A stretch of 34,013 nucleotides of DNA from an uncultured Pelagibacteraceae bacterium (GCA_902583455.1 CACHVY010000006.1:1-34013), one strand, 5' to 3'. Shown: positions 8,033-17,091, counted from the stretch's first letter. Notes: generated by a model from the sequence alone, not told the origin. Program-made: numbers and translations.

Positions 8033-9868
8033 ATGTGTGCAATATTTGGTATGATCGGCAAAACTAATCATGATTTATTAAGAAAAGTATCTAAAATACA
8101 AATTTATCGCGGTCCGGACAATCAAGGTTTTTATGAAAGTGATGATAAAAAAATTTTATTAGGCAATAACAGGCTCGCAGTTATTGATAAAGAAAAAGGA
8201 AATCAGCCAATTATATCTGCAGATGGGAGATATGTGGTTGTTTTTAATGGATGTATATACAATTTTTTAGAGATAAAAGAATATTTAATAAGAAAAAAAA
8301 TCAATTTTAATACTAATTCAGATACTGAGGTAGTTGCAAATGCGTTTATGCATTTTCAAGAAAAAAGTTTTAATTACTTTGATGGCATGTGGTCAATTGC
8401 AATATACGACAAAAAAAATAAATATTGTTTTTTATCAAGAGATTACGTTGGTCAAAAACCACTATATTATAAATCAGAGGATGATTATTTTATATTTTCC
8501 AGTCAACTTAAAGGTCTATTTCAAGAAAAGAGTAAAAATAAAAAAATATCACAAGAAAATTTAAAAAAATATTATGCATTATCGTTCGTGCCTGCCCCTG
8601 ACACTATATTTGAAAATATTTATCAAGTGTGTCCAGGTGAAATAATAAAGATTCCTACAAATAAATTAGAAATAACAAAAGAAAAATATTGGTGTTTAGA
8701 GAATGGACCTGATTATAATTATTTTTTCAAAAGAGAAAATAAAGAGGAATTTGCTGATAATTTTAATAAATTAATAAAACAACACTATATAGCCGATAAA
8801 AAACCCGTTGTTGCGTTAAGCAGTGGTATCGATTCTAACATAATATTAAATTCGCTTTTAATTGATAAAAAAAAACCAGAATGTGTGACCATTGGTTTTG
8901 ATGATAAAAGTTATGATGAGTCAAGTTCAATTATAAATATTGAGGGAGAATTTAATCGAAATATTTATAAAATCAGTGAAAAAGATTTAATTAAAGAATT
9001 TGAAAAAATTAGTAAATTAATTACTGAGCCAAACGGTGATAGTTCACTGTTGCCCACGTATATTTTATTTAATAAAATTAAAAAATATTCAAATGTTTCC
9101 TTGGGTGGTGATGGTGGAGATGAAAGTTTTTTTGGTTATATAACTTTTGATGCTTATATATTAGCAAAGTTTATAAAGTTTATTATACCAAACTTTTTTT
9201 TTTCAATAATTAGTAATTTATTTTTATCAAATAATTATTCAAAAAAATATATGTCATATAAAAAAAAATTATTAAGGTTCTTCGGGTCATTACATTTAGA
9301 AAAAAAATACCTTTTACCCGCATGGTTATCTTGTTTAAATATAGATGAACATTCAGAAAATTTAAAAAGAAAAACTAACGCAGATGAACTATTCTCAACA
9401 AAAAATATATTCAATAACAATATAGAAAATTTAAGATCAGCACAGCTTTATCATTTTAAATATTATTTACCAATGGTTTTGTCTAAAGTAGATCAGGCAA
9501 GTATGCTAAATTCTGTCGAAAGTAGATCACCATTTATCAGCAAAAAAATAATTAATTTCTCGCTTGATCAAAATATTAATAAATTATATTCATTATTTAA
9601 TAAGAAGAAATTTTTAAAAAAAATTTATAAATCTTCAATATCGAAAAAAATACTTAATGCTCCAAAACATGGTTTTGCATTTCCAACTCATATAATTCTT
9701 AAAAATGAGAAATTAGTAAATAAATTAATCAAACCAGAACTTGTGAATAATTACACTTTTTTTCAAAAAAAATATAAATCTTTTTTAAATGATAATAAAG
9801 ACAATACCCAATATTTATGGAATGAATTAATATTAAATCTTACTATTCAGAATTTGTATTCTAATTAA
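8033..9868 (+). CDS. AsnB-like glutamine-hydrolysing amidotransferase
   Basis: The protein has the two-domain layout of class B asparagine synthetases. The N-terminal Ntn glutaminase has nucleophile Cys2, YRGPDNQG, NNRLAVID, NGCIYN (Asn72) and NSDTEVV. The C-terminal ATP-pyrophosphatase synthetase has the P-loop-like SSGIDS at 263-268 and GGDGGDESFFGY. At 611 residues it matches AsnB proteins found in surface-polysaccharide clusters. Several motif positions differ from the canonical enzyme: MCA instead of MCG, NGC instead of NGE, and SSGIDS instead of SGGxDS. It could make asparagine, but its setting between two lipid-sugar glycosyltransferases suggests it amidates a sugar acid or another surface component; that is inference. 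It overlaps the convergent downstream gene by 8 bases. The Met-Cys start is required for catalysis, which fixes the start. Confidence 0.88.
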   Translation: MCAIFGMIGKTNHDLLRKVSKIQIYRGPDNQGFYESDDKKILLGNNRLAVIDKEKGNQPIISADGRYVVVFNGCIYNFLEIKEYLIRKKINFNTNSDTEVVANAFMHFQEKSFNYFDGMWSIAIYDKKNKYCFLSRDYVGQKPLYYKSEDDYFIFSSQLKGLFQEKSKNKKISQENLKKYYALSFVPAPDTIFENIYQVCPGEIIKIPTNKLEITKEKYWCLENGPDYNYFFKRENKEEFADNFNKLIKQHYIADKKPVVALSSGIDSNIILNSLLIDKKKPECVTIGFDDKSYDESSSIINIEGEFNRNIYKISEKDLIKEFEKISKLITEPNGDSSLLPTYILFNKIKKYSNVSLGGDGGDESFFGYITFDAYILAKFIKFIIPNFFFSIISNLFLSNNYSKKYMSYKKKLLRFFGSLHLEKKYLLPAWLSCLNIDEHSENLKRKTNADELFSTKNIFNNNIENLRSAQLYHFKYYLPMVLSKVDQASMLNSVESRSPFISKKIINFSLDQNINKLYSLFNKKKFLKKIYKSSISKKILNAPKHGFAFPTHIILKNEKLVNKLIKPELVNNYTFFQKKYKSFLNDNKDNTQYLWNELILNLTIQNLYSN

Positions 9869-11438
9869 CTTTTTTAAAACTTGTTAAAATTTTATTATTT
9901 CTCTTAACATCAATGATACTTTTATTTTTAAATTTCTCATAACAGGTGACATATTTCTTATCATCTAAATAAACTGGTCTATTATTCATAATTATATAGT
10001 CATATTTTTCATTTTGCAGATCTTTTATTTTATATTTAAAATTTGGGTATTTATTAAATTCAATTTTTACAATATCAACATTTAATCCGCACACAGCTAT
10101 ATTTATAAAATTATCTTTTTTCTGATAATCTTTTTTAATAATATTAGATATTAATTCCTTTATTGATATGCCCCAATAATCAATTTCAAAATTATGAATT
10201 AAATTTTCCTTTTTTCCAGCTAAAAAATTAAAATATGTATATTGGTAAGGAGTAATCTTAATAAAATTATATACATAAAATAAAAATAAAAAGAAAATAA
10301 TTAATAATGAAGTTTTATTAAAAAAATATTTAATATTTTTAATCAAAAAATAAATAACTAAGGCTGGTATAATGCAATAAAAAGGTATTATATATATGAA
10401 TAATCTTAGACCATCATATAATTTGTAAGATGAAAATAAAATAAAGATTGATGGTAAAGTCAATGTAAACAATATCAAAAATATTTTAGAATAAAAATTT
10501 GTATATTTTTCTAATCTAAATTCTTTGTTAAATAAAAATAAATAAATAAAAATTAAGTAAGTAAAAAGTATATATTCAGGTGATTTGAATAATAAGTTCA
10601 ACAATACATAATTGGAAGATACCTCAACGGTTGATAATATCTTATTATTTAGCAATATTCTTTCGGGACCAAATTGTATTCCTAATTGTTCAATAAAAAT
10701 TTTAAATGGTTCAACTAAAATATTAGAATGGACTTGTGGCCAACTTAATAGCATCACAACATACGAAATAGTTATTATTATAAAAGAATCTAATATAAAA
10801 ATTCCAAAAGAAAATTTTTTATTCAAAAACTTATATATAACAACAAACAAAAAAAGTGGAATTAGAATTGCGAAAAATTGAATCCTTACCCCTAATCCTA
10901 GTCCTATTAATAAACCTGTATAAATTAAAAACTTTATTCTTTTATCTTTATTTTTTTGATAATTTAAATATCTAAATAATACTAATGTGGTCCAGATAAG
11001 ACAAAAAGCTATAATCGTATCTTTTGGATTCATAGACATATGACCAAAAAATGTTGGATTTAAAAATAAAATTATTAAAGAAATAAAAGCTACGTTCTTG
11101 TTGAATAATAATTTTGATAATTTGTACAAGCCAAAGATAGTAAAAATTGAAAAAGTATTATTGATTAAGTGAAAAGTTTCATAAATATACTTTTTAGGCA
11201 TAATATTTGAAAGAAATGCTGAAATCGTACTATATAGACCTGGGTAATATTTGTCATTTTGAGCTGGTGCTACATCGTAATTACCAAATGACAAAATATA
11301 TTTAAGACGTTCTTGTCCTCTAGTAATTTCAAAAAGTTCATCCCAAGATATTCCAATAATTAAAGAACAATAATAAGAAAAAATTATAAGAAGATAAATA
11401 ATTCCTGATCTTAAGTTTCTATTCTCTAGAATTGCCAT
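9861..11438 (-). CDS. Multi-pass membrane glycosyltransferase, ArnT / PMT (GT39)-like
   Basis: A 525-residue integral membrane protein with roughly eleven hydrophobic helices over residues 13-400 and a hydrophilic C-terminal part of about 125 residues, probably periplasmic. Just after the first helix is ISWDELFE (Asp33-Glu34). An acidic pair at this place is the catalytic and metal-binding feature of GT39/GT83 enzymes that transfer sugars from lipid-phosphate donors on the periplasmic side. The later HMSMNPKDTII and GLGLGVRIQF are also in keeping with that superfamily. The acceptor may be lipid, glycan or protein. It lies 7 bases downstream of a small membrane-protein gene in the same direction and overlaps the AsnB-like gene tail-to-tail. 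Family assignment rests on topology and one motif, so it is less certain than the neighbours. Confidence 0.7.
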   Translation of the reverse strand: MAILENRNLRSGIIYLLIIFSYYCSLIIGISWDELFEITRGQERLKYILSFGNYDVAPAQNDKYYPGLYSTISAFLSNIMPKKYIYETFHLINNTFSIFTIFGLYKLSKLLFNKNVAFISLIILFLNPTFFGHMSMNPKDTIIAFCLIWTTLVLFRYLNYQKNKDKRIKFLIYTGLLIGLGLGVRIQFFAILIPLFLFVVIYKFLNKKFSFGIFILDSFIIITISYVVMLLSWPQVHSNILVEPFKIFIEQLGIQFGPERILLNNKILSTVEVSSNYVLLNLLFKSPEYILFTYLIFIYLFLFNKEFRLEKYTNFYSKIFLILFTLTLPSIFILFSSYKLYDGLRLFIYIIPFYCIIPALVIYFLIKNIKYFFNKTSLLIIFFLFLFYVYNFIKITPYQYTYFNFLAGKKENLIHNFEIDYWGISIKELISNIIKKDYQKKDNFINIAVCGLNVDIVKIEFNKYPNFKYKIKDLQNEKYDYIIMNNRPVYLDDKKYVTCYEKFKNKSIIDVKRNNKILTSFKKVN

Positions 11439-11445
11439 TTAAAAT

Positions 11446-11760
11446 TTATTGTGACTTTTCTAAACTCTTAAATTCATCTTTTAGTTTTAGATATATCTTA
11501 TATAAAAGTTTTTTATCTTCTACAGAAATCATATTTTCTTTTTCAAGTCCGTCTTGCAATTCTTTTCTTATTTTGTCTTTTATCATTTCACGATATTGAT
11601 CATTATTTAATAATAAAATCCTGTCAATTTTTTCTAATCTCTCGCTTAATATCAAGTTATACAAAATATTTATTGTTATTATTATCGCTAAAACTATGGA
11701 TATTAATTTGACAAAAAATGTTTTTAAATTTTGACTTTTATTTGGTGTATCTTGTGTCAT
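11446..11760 (-). CDS. Small membrane-anchored protein of unknown function
   Basis: A 104-residue protein that I do not recognise. A hydrophilic N-terminus of about 16 residues is followed by one strong transmembrane helix (about 17-38, FVKLISIVLAIIITINILYN). The remainder is highly charged and helical, with many Lys/Glu and leucines at regular spacing, and looks like a coiled coil. No cysteines, lipobox or known catalytic motif are present. It starts with ATG and lies immediately upstream of the ArnT/PMT-like glycosyltransferase with a 7-base gap, so the two are very likely co-transcribed. A scaffold or partner role for that enzyme is possible but unproven. Upstream on the same strand is the tRNA-Ser gene, 77 bases away. 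Confidence 0.75.
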   Translation of the reverse strand: MTQDTPNKSQNLKTFFVKLISIVLAIIITINILYNLILSERLEKIDRILLLNNDQYREMIKDKIRKELQDGLEKENMISVEDKKLLYKIYLKLKDEFKSLEKSQ

Positions 11761-11837
11761 TAATTTTAATTTATTAATATCACTTTATCAAAACTATCAT
11801 ATATTTATGGATAAAAAACAAATTTACACAATTTTGA

Positions 11838-11932
11838 TGGCGGAAGGAGAGGGATTCGAACCCTCGGTACACCTTTTCAAGCGTACGGCGGTTTAGCAAA
11901 CCGCTGGTTTAAACCAGCTCACCCATCCTTCC
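11838..11932 (-). tRNA. tRNA-Ser (anticodon GCU)
   Basis: On the minus strand this 95-nucleotide sequence begins GGAAGGA and ends TCCTTCC-G-CCA, a perfect 7-bp acceptor stem with discriminator G and an encoded CCA. The anticodon arm is GCGGT-TTGCTAA-ACCGC, giving anticodon GCT (reads AGC and AGU serine codons). A long variable arm (CGTACGC...GTGTACC region) is typical of class II serine tRNAs, and the T arm contains GGTTCGAATCC. The D stem pairs GGT with ACC. All parts are intact. It lies between the sugar cluster and soxB; tRNA genes are common integration sites, but no integrase or duplicated 3' end is visible here. Confidence 0.98.
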
Positions 11933-11941
11933 TTATTTACC

Positions 11942-11970
11942 TGTGTAACTTGAAATCATTGAATATTCAA
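11942..11970 (-). promoter_or_regulatory. Candidate promoter for tRNA-Ser
   Basis: On the minus strand TTGAAT (forward 11965-11970) is followed after exactly 17 bases by TACACA (forward 11942-11947), which lies about ten bases before the tRNA 5' end. Spacing suits a sigma-70 promoter; the -10 box is a weak match. The -35 box sits inside the AATATT repeat described separately, so the element could affect both this gene and soxB. Confidence 0.35.
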
Positions 11971-12019
11971 TATTTATGAAGTAATTTTGTGCAAAATGAA
12001 AAATAAATATTCAATATTT
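11962..12019. repeat. Duplicated AATATTCAATATTT element around the soxB start
   Basis: An exact 14-base direct repeat occurs at 11962-11975 and again at 12006-12019, 44 bases apart start to start. Each copy contains two AATATT palindromes separated by one C, so four AATATT boxes flank the soxB translation start at 11996. The first copy is in the intergenic region, the second covers codons 4-8 of soxB. The spacing is close to four DNA helical turns. It could be an operator for a dimeric regulator or a chance product of AT-rich sequence. Confidence 0.5.
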
Positions 12020-13249
12020 TCGCTTATTAAAAACGCTTTTAGTGGGCATGAAAATTGGCAAAGAGCTTGGAGGGATCCAGAACCAAAAAAAGAATACGAT
12101 GCAATAATAATTGGTGGTGGAGGTCATGGACTTGCTACTGCCTATTATTTAGCCAAGAAACACAAAATGAATAAAATTGCAGTTGTCGAGAAAGGATGGA
12201 TCGGTGGAGGAAATACTGGAAGAAACACAACGATAATTCGATCAAATTATTTATGGGACGCTAGTGCTGGACTTTATGATCATGCGCTTAAAATTTGGGA
12301 AGGTCTATCTCAGGAATTAAATTACAATGTTATGTTTAGTCAAAGAGGTGTTATGAACCTTGCGCACAATCTTCAAGATGTAAGGGACTTGAAAAGAAGA
12401 ACTCATGCAAATAGATTAAATGGAATTGATGCTGTCTGGTTAAATACTGAGGAAGTCAAAAAATTTTGCCCGATCATTAATACATCTCCAAACATTAGAT
12501 ATCCTGTTCTAGGAGGTACTTTACAAAAAAGAGCTGGAACAGCAAGACATGATGCTGTTGCATGGGGTTATGCTCGTGGCGCAGATGAAATGGGAGTTGA
12601 TATTATACAAAATTGTGAAGTTAAAGGTATAAAAAGAAACGGTGTTGAAGTTGAGGGTATAGAAACAACTAAAGGTTTTATAAAAACAAAAAAAATTGGT
12701 GTTGTTGCTGCAGGACATTCTAGTGTTATAGCAAATATGGCGGGTATAAGATTACCGTTAGAAAGTAAACCTCTTCAAGCATTAGTTTCTGAACCAGTTA
12801 AACCAATAATTGATACAGTTGTAATGTCGAATGCTGTACATGCTTATGTAAGTCAATCAGACAAAGGTGAACTTGTAATTGGAGCAGGCACGGACTCTTA
12901 TGTTTCTTACACTCAAAAAGGTAGTCATAATATTGTTGAAGAAACTTTAAGAGCAATATTAGAATTATATCCGATATTTAGTAGAATGAAAATGTTAAGA
13001 CAATGGGGAGGTATTGTAGATATTTGTCCAGATGCAAGTCCAATAATTAGTAAAACTCAAATTAAAGGTTTATATTTTAATTGTGGTTGGGGTACTGGTG
13101 GTTTTAAAGCTACACCTGGTTCTGGAGATTTATTCGCACACACAATAGCTAATGATGAACCGCATAGATTAAATGCCGCTTTTAATTTAAATAGATTTGT
13201 TAGCGGTGATCTAGTCGATGAACACGGTGCTGCTGCCGTAGCACACTAA
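11996..13249 (+). CDS. soxB: Sarcosine oxidase beta subunit
   Basis: This is the catalytic flavoprotein subunit of heterotetrameric sarcosine oxidase, which oxidatively demethylates sarcosine (N-methylglycine) to glycine with transfer of the C1 unit to tetrahydrofolate. The FAD-binding [18 protein letters not shown] is at about residues 37-54, followed by [15 protein letters not shown]. His185 in [12 protein letters not shown] is in the segment that carries the covalently bound FMN in the characterised bacterial enzyme. The C-terminal [16 protein letters not shown] is the family's flavin-binding end. I start at the ATG at 11996, giving 417 residues. An in-frame TTG three codons earlier is possible but unneeded. 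It heads the soxBDAG operon and joins soxD in a one-base TAATG overlap. Confidence 0.96.
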   Translation: MKNKYSIFSLIKNAFSGHENWQRAWRDPEPKKEYDAIIIGGGGHGLATAYYLAKKHKMNKIAVVEKGWIGGGNTGRNTTIIRSNYLWDASAGLYDHALKIWEGLSQELNYNVMFSQRGVMNLAHNLQDVRDLKRRTHANRLNGIDAVWLNTEEVKKFCPIINTSPNIRYPVLGGTLQKRAGTARHDAVAWGYARGADEMGVDIIQNCEVKGIKRNGVEVEGIETTKGFIKTKKIGVVAAGHSSVIANMAGIRLPLESKPLQALVSEPVKPIIDTVVMSNAVHAYVSQSDKGELVIGAGTDSYVSYTQKGSHNIVEETLRAILELYPIFSRMKMLRQWGGIVDICPDASPIISKTQIKGLYFNCGWGTGGFKATPGSGDLFAHTIANDEPHRLNAAFNLNRFVSGDLVDEHGAAAVAH

Positions 13250-13524
13250 TGTTTATAATTAATTGTCCATACTGTGGTGAGAGAGATCAAACAGAATTTT
13301 CTTGTGGTGGTGAAGCTCATATTGAAAGGCCAAAACAACCAACAGAATTAAGCGACGATCAATGGGCTGAATATCTTTTTATGCGAAAAAACATAAAAGG
13401 TATTCAATTTGAAAGATGGAACCACATTCATGGATGCAGAAAATGGTTCAATGTAGTTAGAGATACTTCAAATGATAAGATACATGCAGTTTATAAAATG
13501 GGAGAAAGACCGCCCGTAAAATAA
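13249..13524 (+). CDS. soxD: Sarcosine oxidase delta subunit
   Basis: SoxD is the small zinc-binding subunit of heterotetrameric sarcosine oxidase. Cys6 and Cys9 in NCPYCGERD, together with His59 and Cys63 in WNHIHGC, match the four zinc ligands of the characterised enzyme at the same residue numbers. The length of 91 residues is typical. The family's EFSCGGEAH and RWNHIHGCRKWFNVVRDT segments are both present. The start overlaps the last base of soxB and soxA starts two bases after its stop, so the operon is compact and translation is probably coupled. Confidence 0.96.
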   Translation: MFIINCPYCGERDQTEFSCGGEAHIERPKQPTELSDDQWAEYLFMRKNIKGIQFERWNHIHGCRKWFNVVRDTSNDKIHAVYKMGERPPVK

Positions 13525-13526
13525 TT

Positions 13527-16500
13527 ATGAGTAACAACTTAAGAATTAATAAAAACAACTTTATAGATCAAACTGTTAGAATTTCCTTCAAGTTTAATGG
13601 CAGAAGGCTTTTTGGGTACAAAGGAGATACATTAGCCTCTGCTTTATTGGCAAATAATATTCATTTAGTTGGAAGAAGTTTTAAATATCATAGACCTAGA
13701 GGTATTATGACATGTGGTTCAGAGGAACCTAATGCAATTGTTCAGGTTGGTAAAGATCCTGCATTAACTGATCCAAATGTAAGAGCTACTGAAATTGAAT
13801 TATATGAAGGTTTGGAAGCATTTAGCCAAAACTGTTGGCCAAGTGTAAATTTTGATATTGGGGGTATAAATAATTTTCTATCCCCTCTTCTACCTGCAGG
13901 ATTTTATTATAAAACTTTTATGTGGCCTGCAAGTTTTTGGGAAAAATATGAATTTTTTATTAGACATTCGGCTGGATTAGGTAAATCTCCAACTAAACCA
14001 GATCAAGATTTATATGATCATCAATATGTACATTGTGATGTTTTGGTAATTGGTGGTGGTATCTCCGGTATATTGTCAGCTAAATTATCGGCAGAGAAAG
14101 GTCTTAATACAATGCTGATAAATGATAAAAGTCATCTCGGAGGATCTACAATATATCAAAATGATGATATTTTTAAAATAAATAATGAAACTTCAAATTT
14201 ATGGTTAAAAAATCAAATAGAGGAACTAAAAAAAATTCCAAACTTAACAATTAAAAATAGAACAAGTGTTGCTGCTTTTCACGGTTATAATTATCTTTTA
14301 GCAAGAGAAAATTTAACTGATCATTTAAGTGCTCATGAAAGAAAAGAAAAAATTAGACAAAGGCTCTTAAAAATAAGAGCTAAAAAAGTTGTGATAGCAA
14401 CTGGTGCTATTGAACGACCCTTAATTTTTAATAACAATGATAGACCGGGAATAATTTTATCGTCATCTATAAAAAAATATATTGATTATTATGGTGTAAA
14501 AACTGGAGAAAGTATTTCATTGTTTACCAACAACGATAGTGCATATGAAACAGCAATTTCATTAAATAAAAGTGGAGTTAAAGTTAAAGTGATTATAGAT
14601 ATTAGAGAAAATTCTAACTCAATACTTTCAGAAAAAATAGAAAAAGCAGGAATAAAAATTTTAAAAGGATATACAATAACTAATACTGATGGATACAAAA
14701 GAATTAATTCTATAGATGTTATGAAATTATCAAAAGATGGTGAGAACGTTATTGGAAGCAAAATTACTTATAAATGTGATTGTTTGGGAATTTCTGGTGG
14801 ATGGACACCAATGGTTCATTTATTTACCCAATCAGGTGGAAAATTGAAATTCAGGAATAATGATAATGTTTTTATTCCTGATGAAAATAAAACTCCATCA
14901 GAGCAAATTAGCGTGGGGTCCTCAAATGGAGACTTTGAATTAGATGATGTTATAAATAATACAGTCAAAAATATTAAAGTTTTTCTTGGCTTAGATAAAA
15001 ATAATTATGAAAATTTAGATATTAAATGTTCAAAAGAAAAACAAAAAAGAAATATATGGTTGTTACCTTCAAATAAACCTATTTCTAGAACAAAGCCATT
15101 TTTAGATTTCCAAAATGACTCGACTGCTAAAGATGTAAAACTAGCTCTGAGAGAAGGCTTTAAATCAATAGAACATGTAAAAAGATATACGACAACAGGA
15201 ATGGGAACTGATCAGGGTAAACTATCAAATATGCATGCACTGGGTATAATCGCTGACACAACTGGTACAAATATGGGAGAACTAGGCACAACTACTTTTA
15301 GGCCTCCTTATACACCTTTAACATTTGGAGCAATAGTAGGAAGAAACGTTGGTGAGTTTTTTGATCATACAAGAAGAACAGCTATTCATGATTGGCATTT
15401 GGAAAATAAAGCAGAATTTGAAAATGTTGGACAGTGGAAAAGACCTTGGTATTTTCCTAAGAATGGAGAAACTATGTACCAAGCTGTTCAAAGAGAAAGT
15501 AAAGCTGCTAGAGAAAGTGCTGGAATACTTGATGCCTCTACTTTAGGAAAAATTGATATACAAGGTGAGGATGCATCTGAATTTTTAAATAGAGTATATA
15601 CCAATGCATGGTCAAAACTTGCCATAGGTAAATGTAGATATGGTTTAATGCTAAATGAAGATGGCATGGTTTATGATGATGGTGTTACAACAAGACTTGG
15701 GGAAAATCATTATATAATGACGACTACGACTGGTGGAGCAGCAAATGTTTTATCAAAACTTGAAGATTATTTACAAACAGAATGGCCAGAATTAAATGTA
15801 TATTTAACTACTGTTACAGATCAATATTCCACAATGAGCATTTGTGGACCAAATTCTAAAAAGATTATTGCAAAAATAATACCAAGTTTAGATCTATCAG
15901 ATGAAAGTTTCCCCCATATGTCCTTTAAAAATTCCAAAATAGATAATGTTAATTGTCGTATTATGAGAATAAGTTTTACTGGGGAGCACAGTTATGAAAT
16001 TAATGTCCAGTCTAATTACGCTAAAGATGTTTGGGAAAGATGTATAGAGGCAGGTAAAGAATTTAATATTACACCATATGGAACTGAAACAATGCATTTA
16101 CTAAGAGCTGAAAAAGGTTTCATAATTACCGGTCAAGATACTGATGGAACATTAACTCCTTCAGACCTTCAAATGGACTGGATTATTGGAAAAAAGAAAT
16201 ATGATTTTATAGGTAAAAGATCATTATACAGAAGTGATACGATAAGAGAAGATAGAAAACAATTAGTTGGTTTATTAACAGATGATCCAAAGGAAGTTTT
16301 AGAGGAAGGAGCACAACTTGTTGAAAGCTTAGAAAAGCCAATTGATATGTTGGGTCATGTTACCTCTAGTTATTTTAGTCCAAATCTTAATAAATCTATT
16401 GCTTTAGCTGTAGTGAGGAGTGGAAAAAAATTAAAAGGTAAAAAATTAATAGTTCCTATGAAAAATAAAAATATAAATGTAACTATTACAGACACTGTTT

Positions 16501-16535
16501 TTTATGATAAGGAGAATAAAAGATTAAATGCTTAA
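13527..16535 (+). CDS. soxA: Sarcosine oxidase alpha subunit
   Basis: The large subunit of heterotetrameric sarcosine oxidase, 1002 residues. Domains in order: a ferredoxin-like N-terminal segment at about 12-90 with GRSFKYHRPRGIMTCGSEEP, and a FAD/NAD-binding Rossmann fold with CDVLVIGGGISGILSAK near residue 170. This subunit binds NAD in the known structure. A central region follows with TTGMGTDQGKLSNM near 550-565. The C-terminal half is homologous to the glycine-cleavage T protein (aminomethyltransferase), from ESAGILDASTLGKIDIQG at about 660, and binds tetrahydrofolate to form 5,10-methylene-tetrahydrofolate. No frameshift is visible. Its stop overlaps the soxG start by 8 bases. Family relatives include dimethylglycine dehydrogenases, but the flanking soxB, soxD and soxG make sarcosine oxidase the clear call. 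Confidence 0.96.
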   Translation: MSNNLRINKNNFIDQTVRISFKFNGRRLFGYKGDTLASALLANNIHLVGRSFKYHRPRGIMTCGSEEPNAIVQVGKDPALTDPNVRATEIELYEGLEAFSQNCWPSVNFDIGGINNFLSPLLPAGFYYKTFMWPASFWEKYEFFIRHSAGLGKSPTKPDQDLYDHQYVHCDVLVIGGGISGILSAKLSAEKGLNTMLINDKSHLGGSTIYQNDDIFKINNETSNLWLKNQIEELKKIPNLTIKNRTSVAAFHGYNYLLARENLTDHLSAHERKEKIRQRLLKIRAKKVVIATGAIERPLIFNNNDRPGIILSSSIKKYIDYYGVKTGESISLFTNNDSAYETAISLNKSGVKVKVIIDIRENSNSILSEKIEKAGIKILKGYTITNTDGYKRINSIDVMKLSKDGENVIGSKITYKCDCLGISGGWTPMVHLFTQSGGKLKFRNNDNVFIPDENKTPSEQISVGSSNGDFELDDVINNTVKNIKVFLGLDKNNYENLDIKCSKEKQKRNIWLLPSNKPISRTKPFLDFQNDSTAKDVKLALREGFKSIEHVKRYTTTGMGTDQGKLSNMHALGIIADTTGTNMGELGTTTFRPPYTPLTFGAIVGRNVGEFFDHTRRTAIHDWHLENKAEFENVGQWKRPWYFPKNGETMYQAVQRESKAARESAGILDASTLGKIDIQGEDASEFLNRVYTNAWSKLAIGKCRYGLMLNEDGMVYDDGVTTRLGENHYIMTTTTGGAANVLSKLEDYLQTEWPELNVYLTTVTDQYSTMSICGPNSKKIIAKIIPSLDLSDESFPHMSFKNSKIDNVNCRIMRISFTGEHSYEINVQSNYAKDVWERCIEAGKEFNITPYGTETMHLLRAEKGFIITGQDTDGTLTPSDLQMDWIIGKKKYDFIGKRSLYRSDTIREDRKQLVGLLTDDPKEVLEEGAQLVESLEKPIDMLGHVTSSYFSPNLNKSIALAVVRSGKKLKGKKLIVPMKNKNINVTITDTVFYDKENKRLNA

Positions 16536-17091
16536 TTTTAATTCACCAATTAAAGAAGAAAAAAAATTCAATGATCTAAATATTATTGAAGTTGAACCTA
16601 CAATTAAAATTAATCTTAGAAGTAGTAAAAGAGAATTCTCTACAAAAATTGGAAAAATATTATCAATTTTACCACCAAGTGAAGCAAATACTTCGTCTGG
16701 TAACGAAAAATTTAATTTATTATGGTTGAGTCCAGATGAATGGTTAATTTACTCTAATGATAAAAAAATGACTTTAGATGATCAAATAAATTTAGAAGAT
16801 AAATTATTTAATGGAATTTCAAAATTAAATCATGGAGCTGTTACAAATGTATCTGATCATTGGATAATGGTTAACCTAAAAGGGAATAAAGTGTACGATT
16901 TACTGTCTAAAAGTTGCCCATATAATTTTAATGAATATAAAAAGAAAAAAGGATCTGTTGCTCAAACAATTGTTAATCACATAGATGTAATCCTTCACAA
17001 TAAAGAGGATAACAACCTTAATCTATTTGTAAGAAGGTCGTTTTCAGAAGATTTATGGCTATGGTTGAATGATAGTGCAAGATTCATCTAA
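16528..17091 (+). CDS. soxG: Sarcosine oxidase gamma subunit
   Basis: SoxG is the fourth subunit of heterotetrameric sarcosine oxidase and resembles the folate-binding T-protein fold. LLWLSPDEWLIYS at about residues 69-81 and the C-terminal LFVRRSFSEDLWLWLNDSA are typical of the family. SKLNHGAVTNVSDHWIMVNLKG and DLLSKSCPYNF in the middle also fit. At 187 residues it is a usual length. The ATG overlaps the soxA end by 8 bases. Sequence conservation in this subunit is generally low, so identity rests on position plus these motifs. It is the last enzyme gene of the operon; a transporter pair follows after 60 bases. Confidence 0.92.
   Translation: MLNFNSPIKEEKKFNDLNIIEVEPTIKINLRSSKREFSTKIGKILSILPPSEANTSSGNEKFNLLWLSPDEWLIYSNDKKMTLDDQINLEDKLFNGISKLNHGAVTNVSDHWIMVNLKGNKVYDLLSKSCPYNFNEYKKKKGSVAQTIVNHIDVILHNKEDNNLNLFVRRSFSEDLWLWLNDSARFI

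Noticed and set aside
11838..11932. tRNA-Ser as an attachment site for an integrated element
   Set aside because: No integrase gene and no repeated copy of the tRNA 3' end were found nearby; the adjacent sugar genes could be variable without phage-type integration.
11987..11995. TTG at 11987 as the soxB start
   Set aside because: It adds only three residues to an in-frame ATG at 11996, and TTG is less likely. No ribosome binding site favours the longer form.
14489..14761. Opposite-strand open frames inside soxA, gatA, topA and other genes
   Set aside because: They lack family motifs, run antisense to well-conserved proteins and are expected in AT-biased codon patterns.
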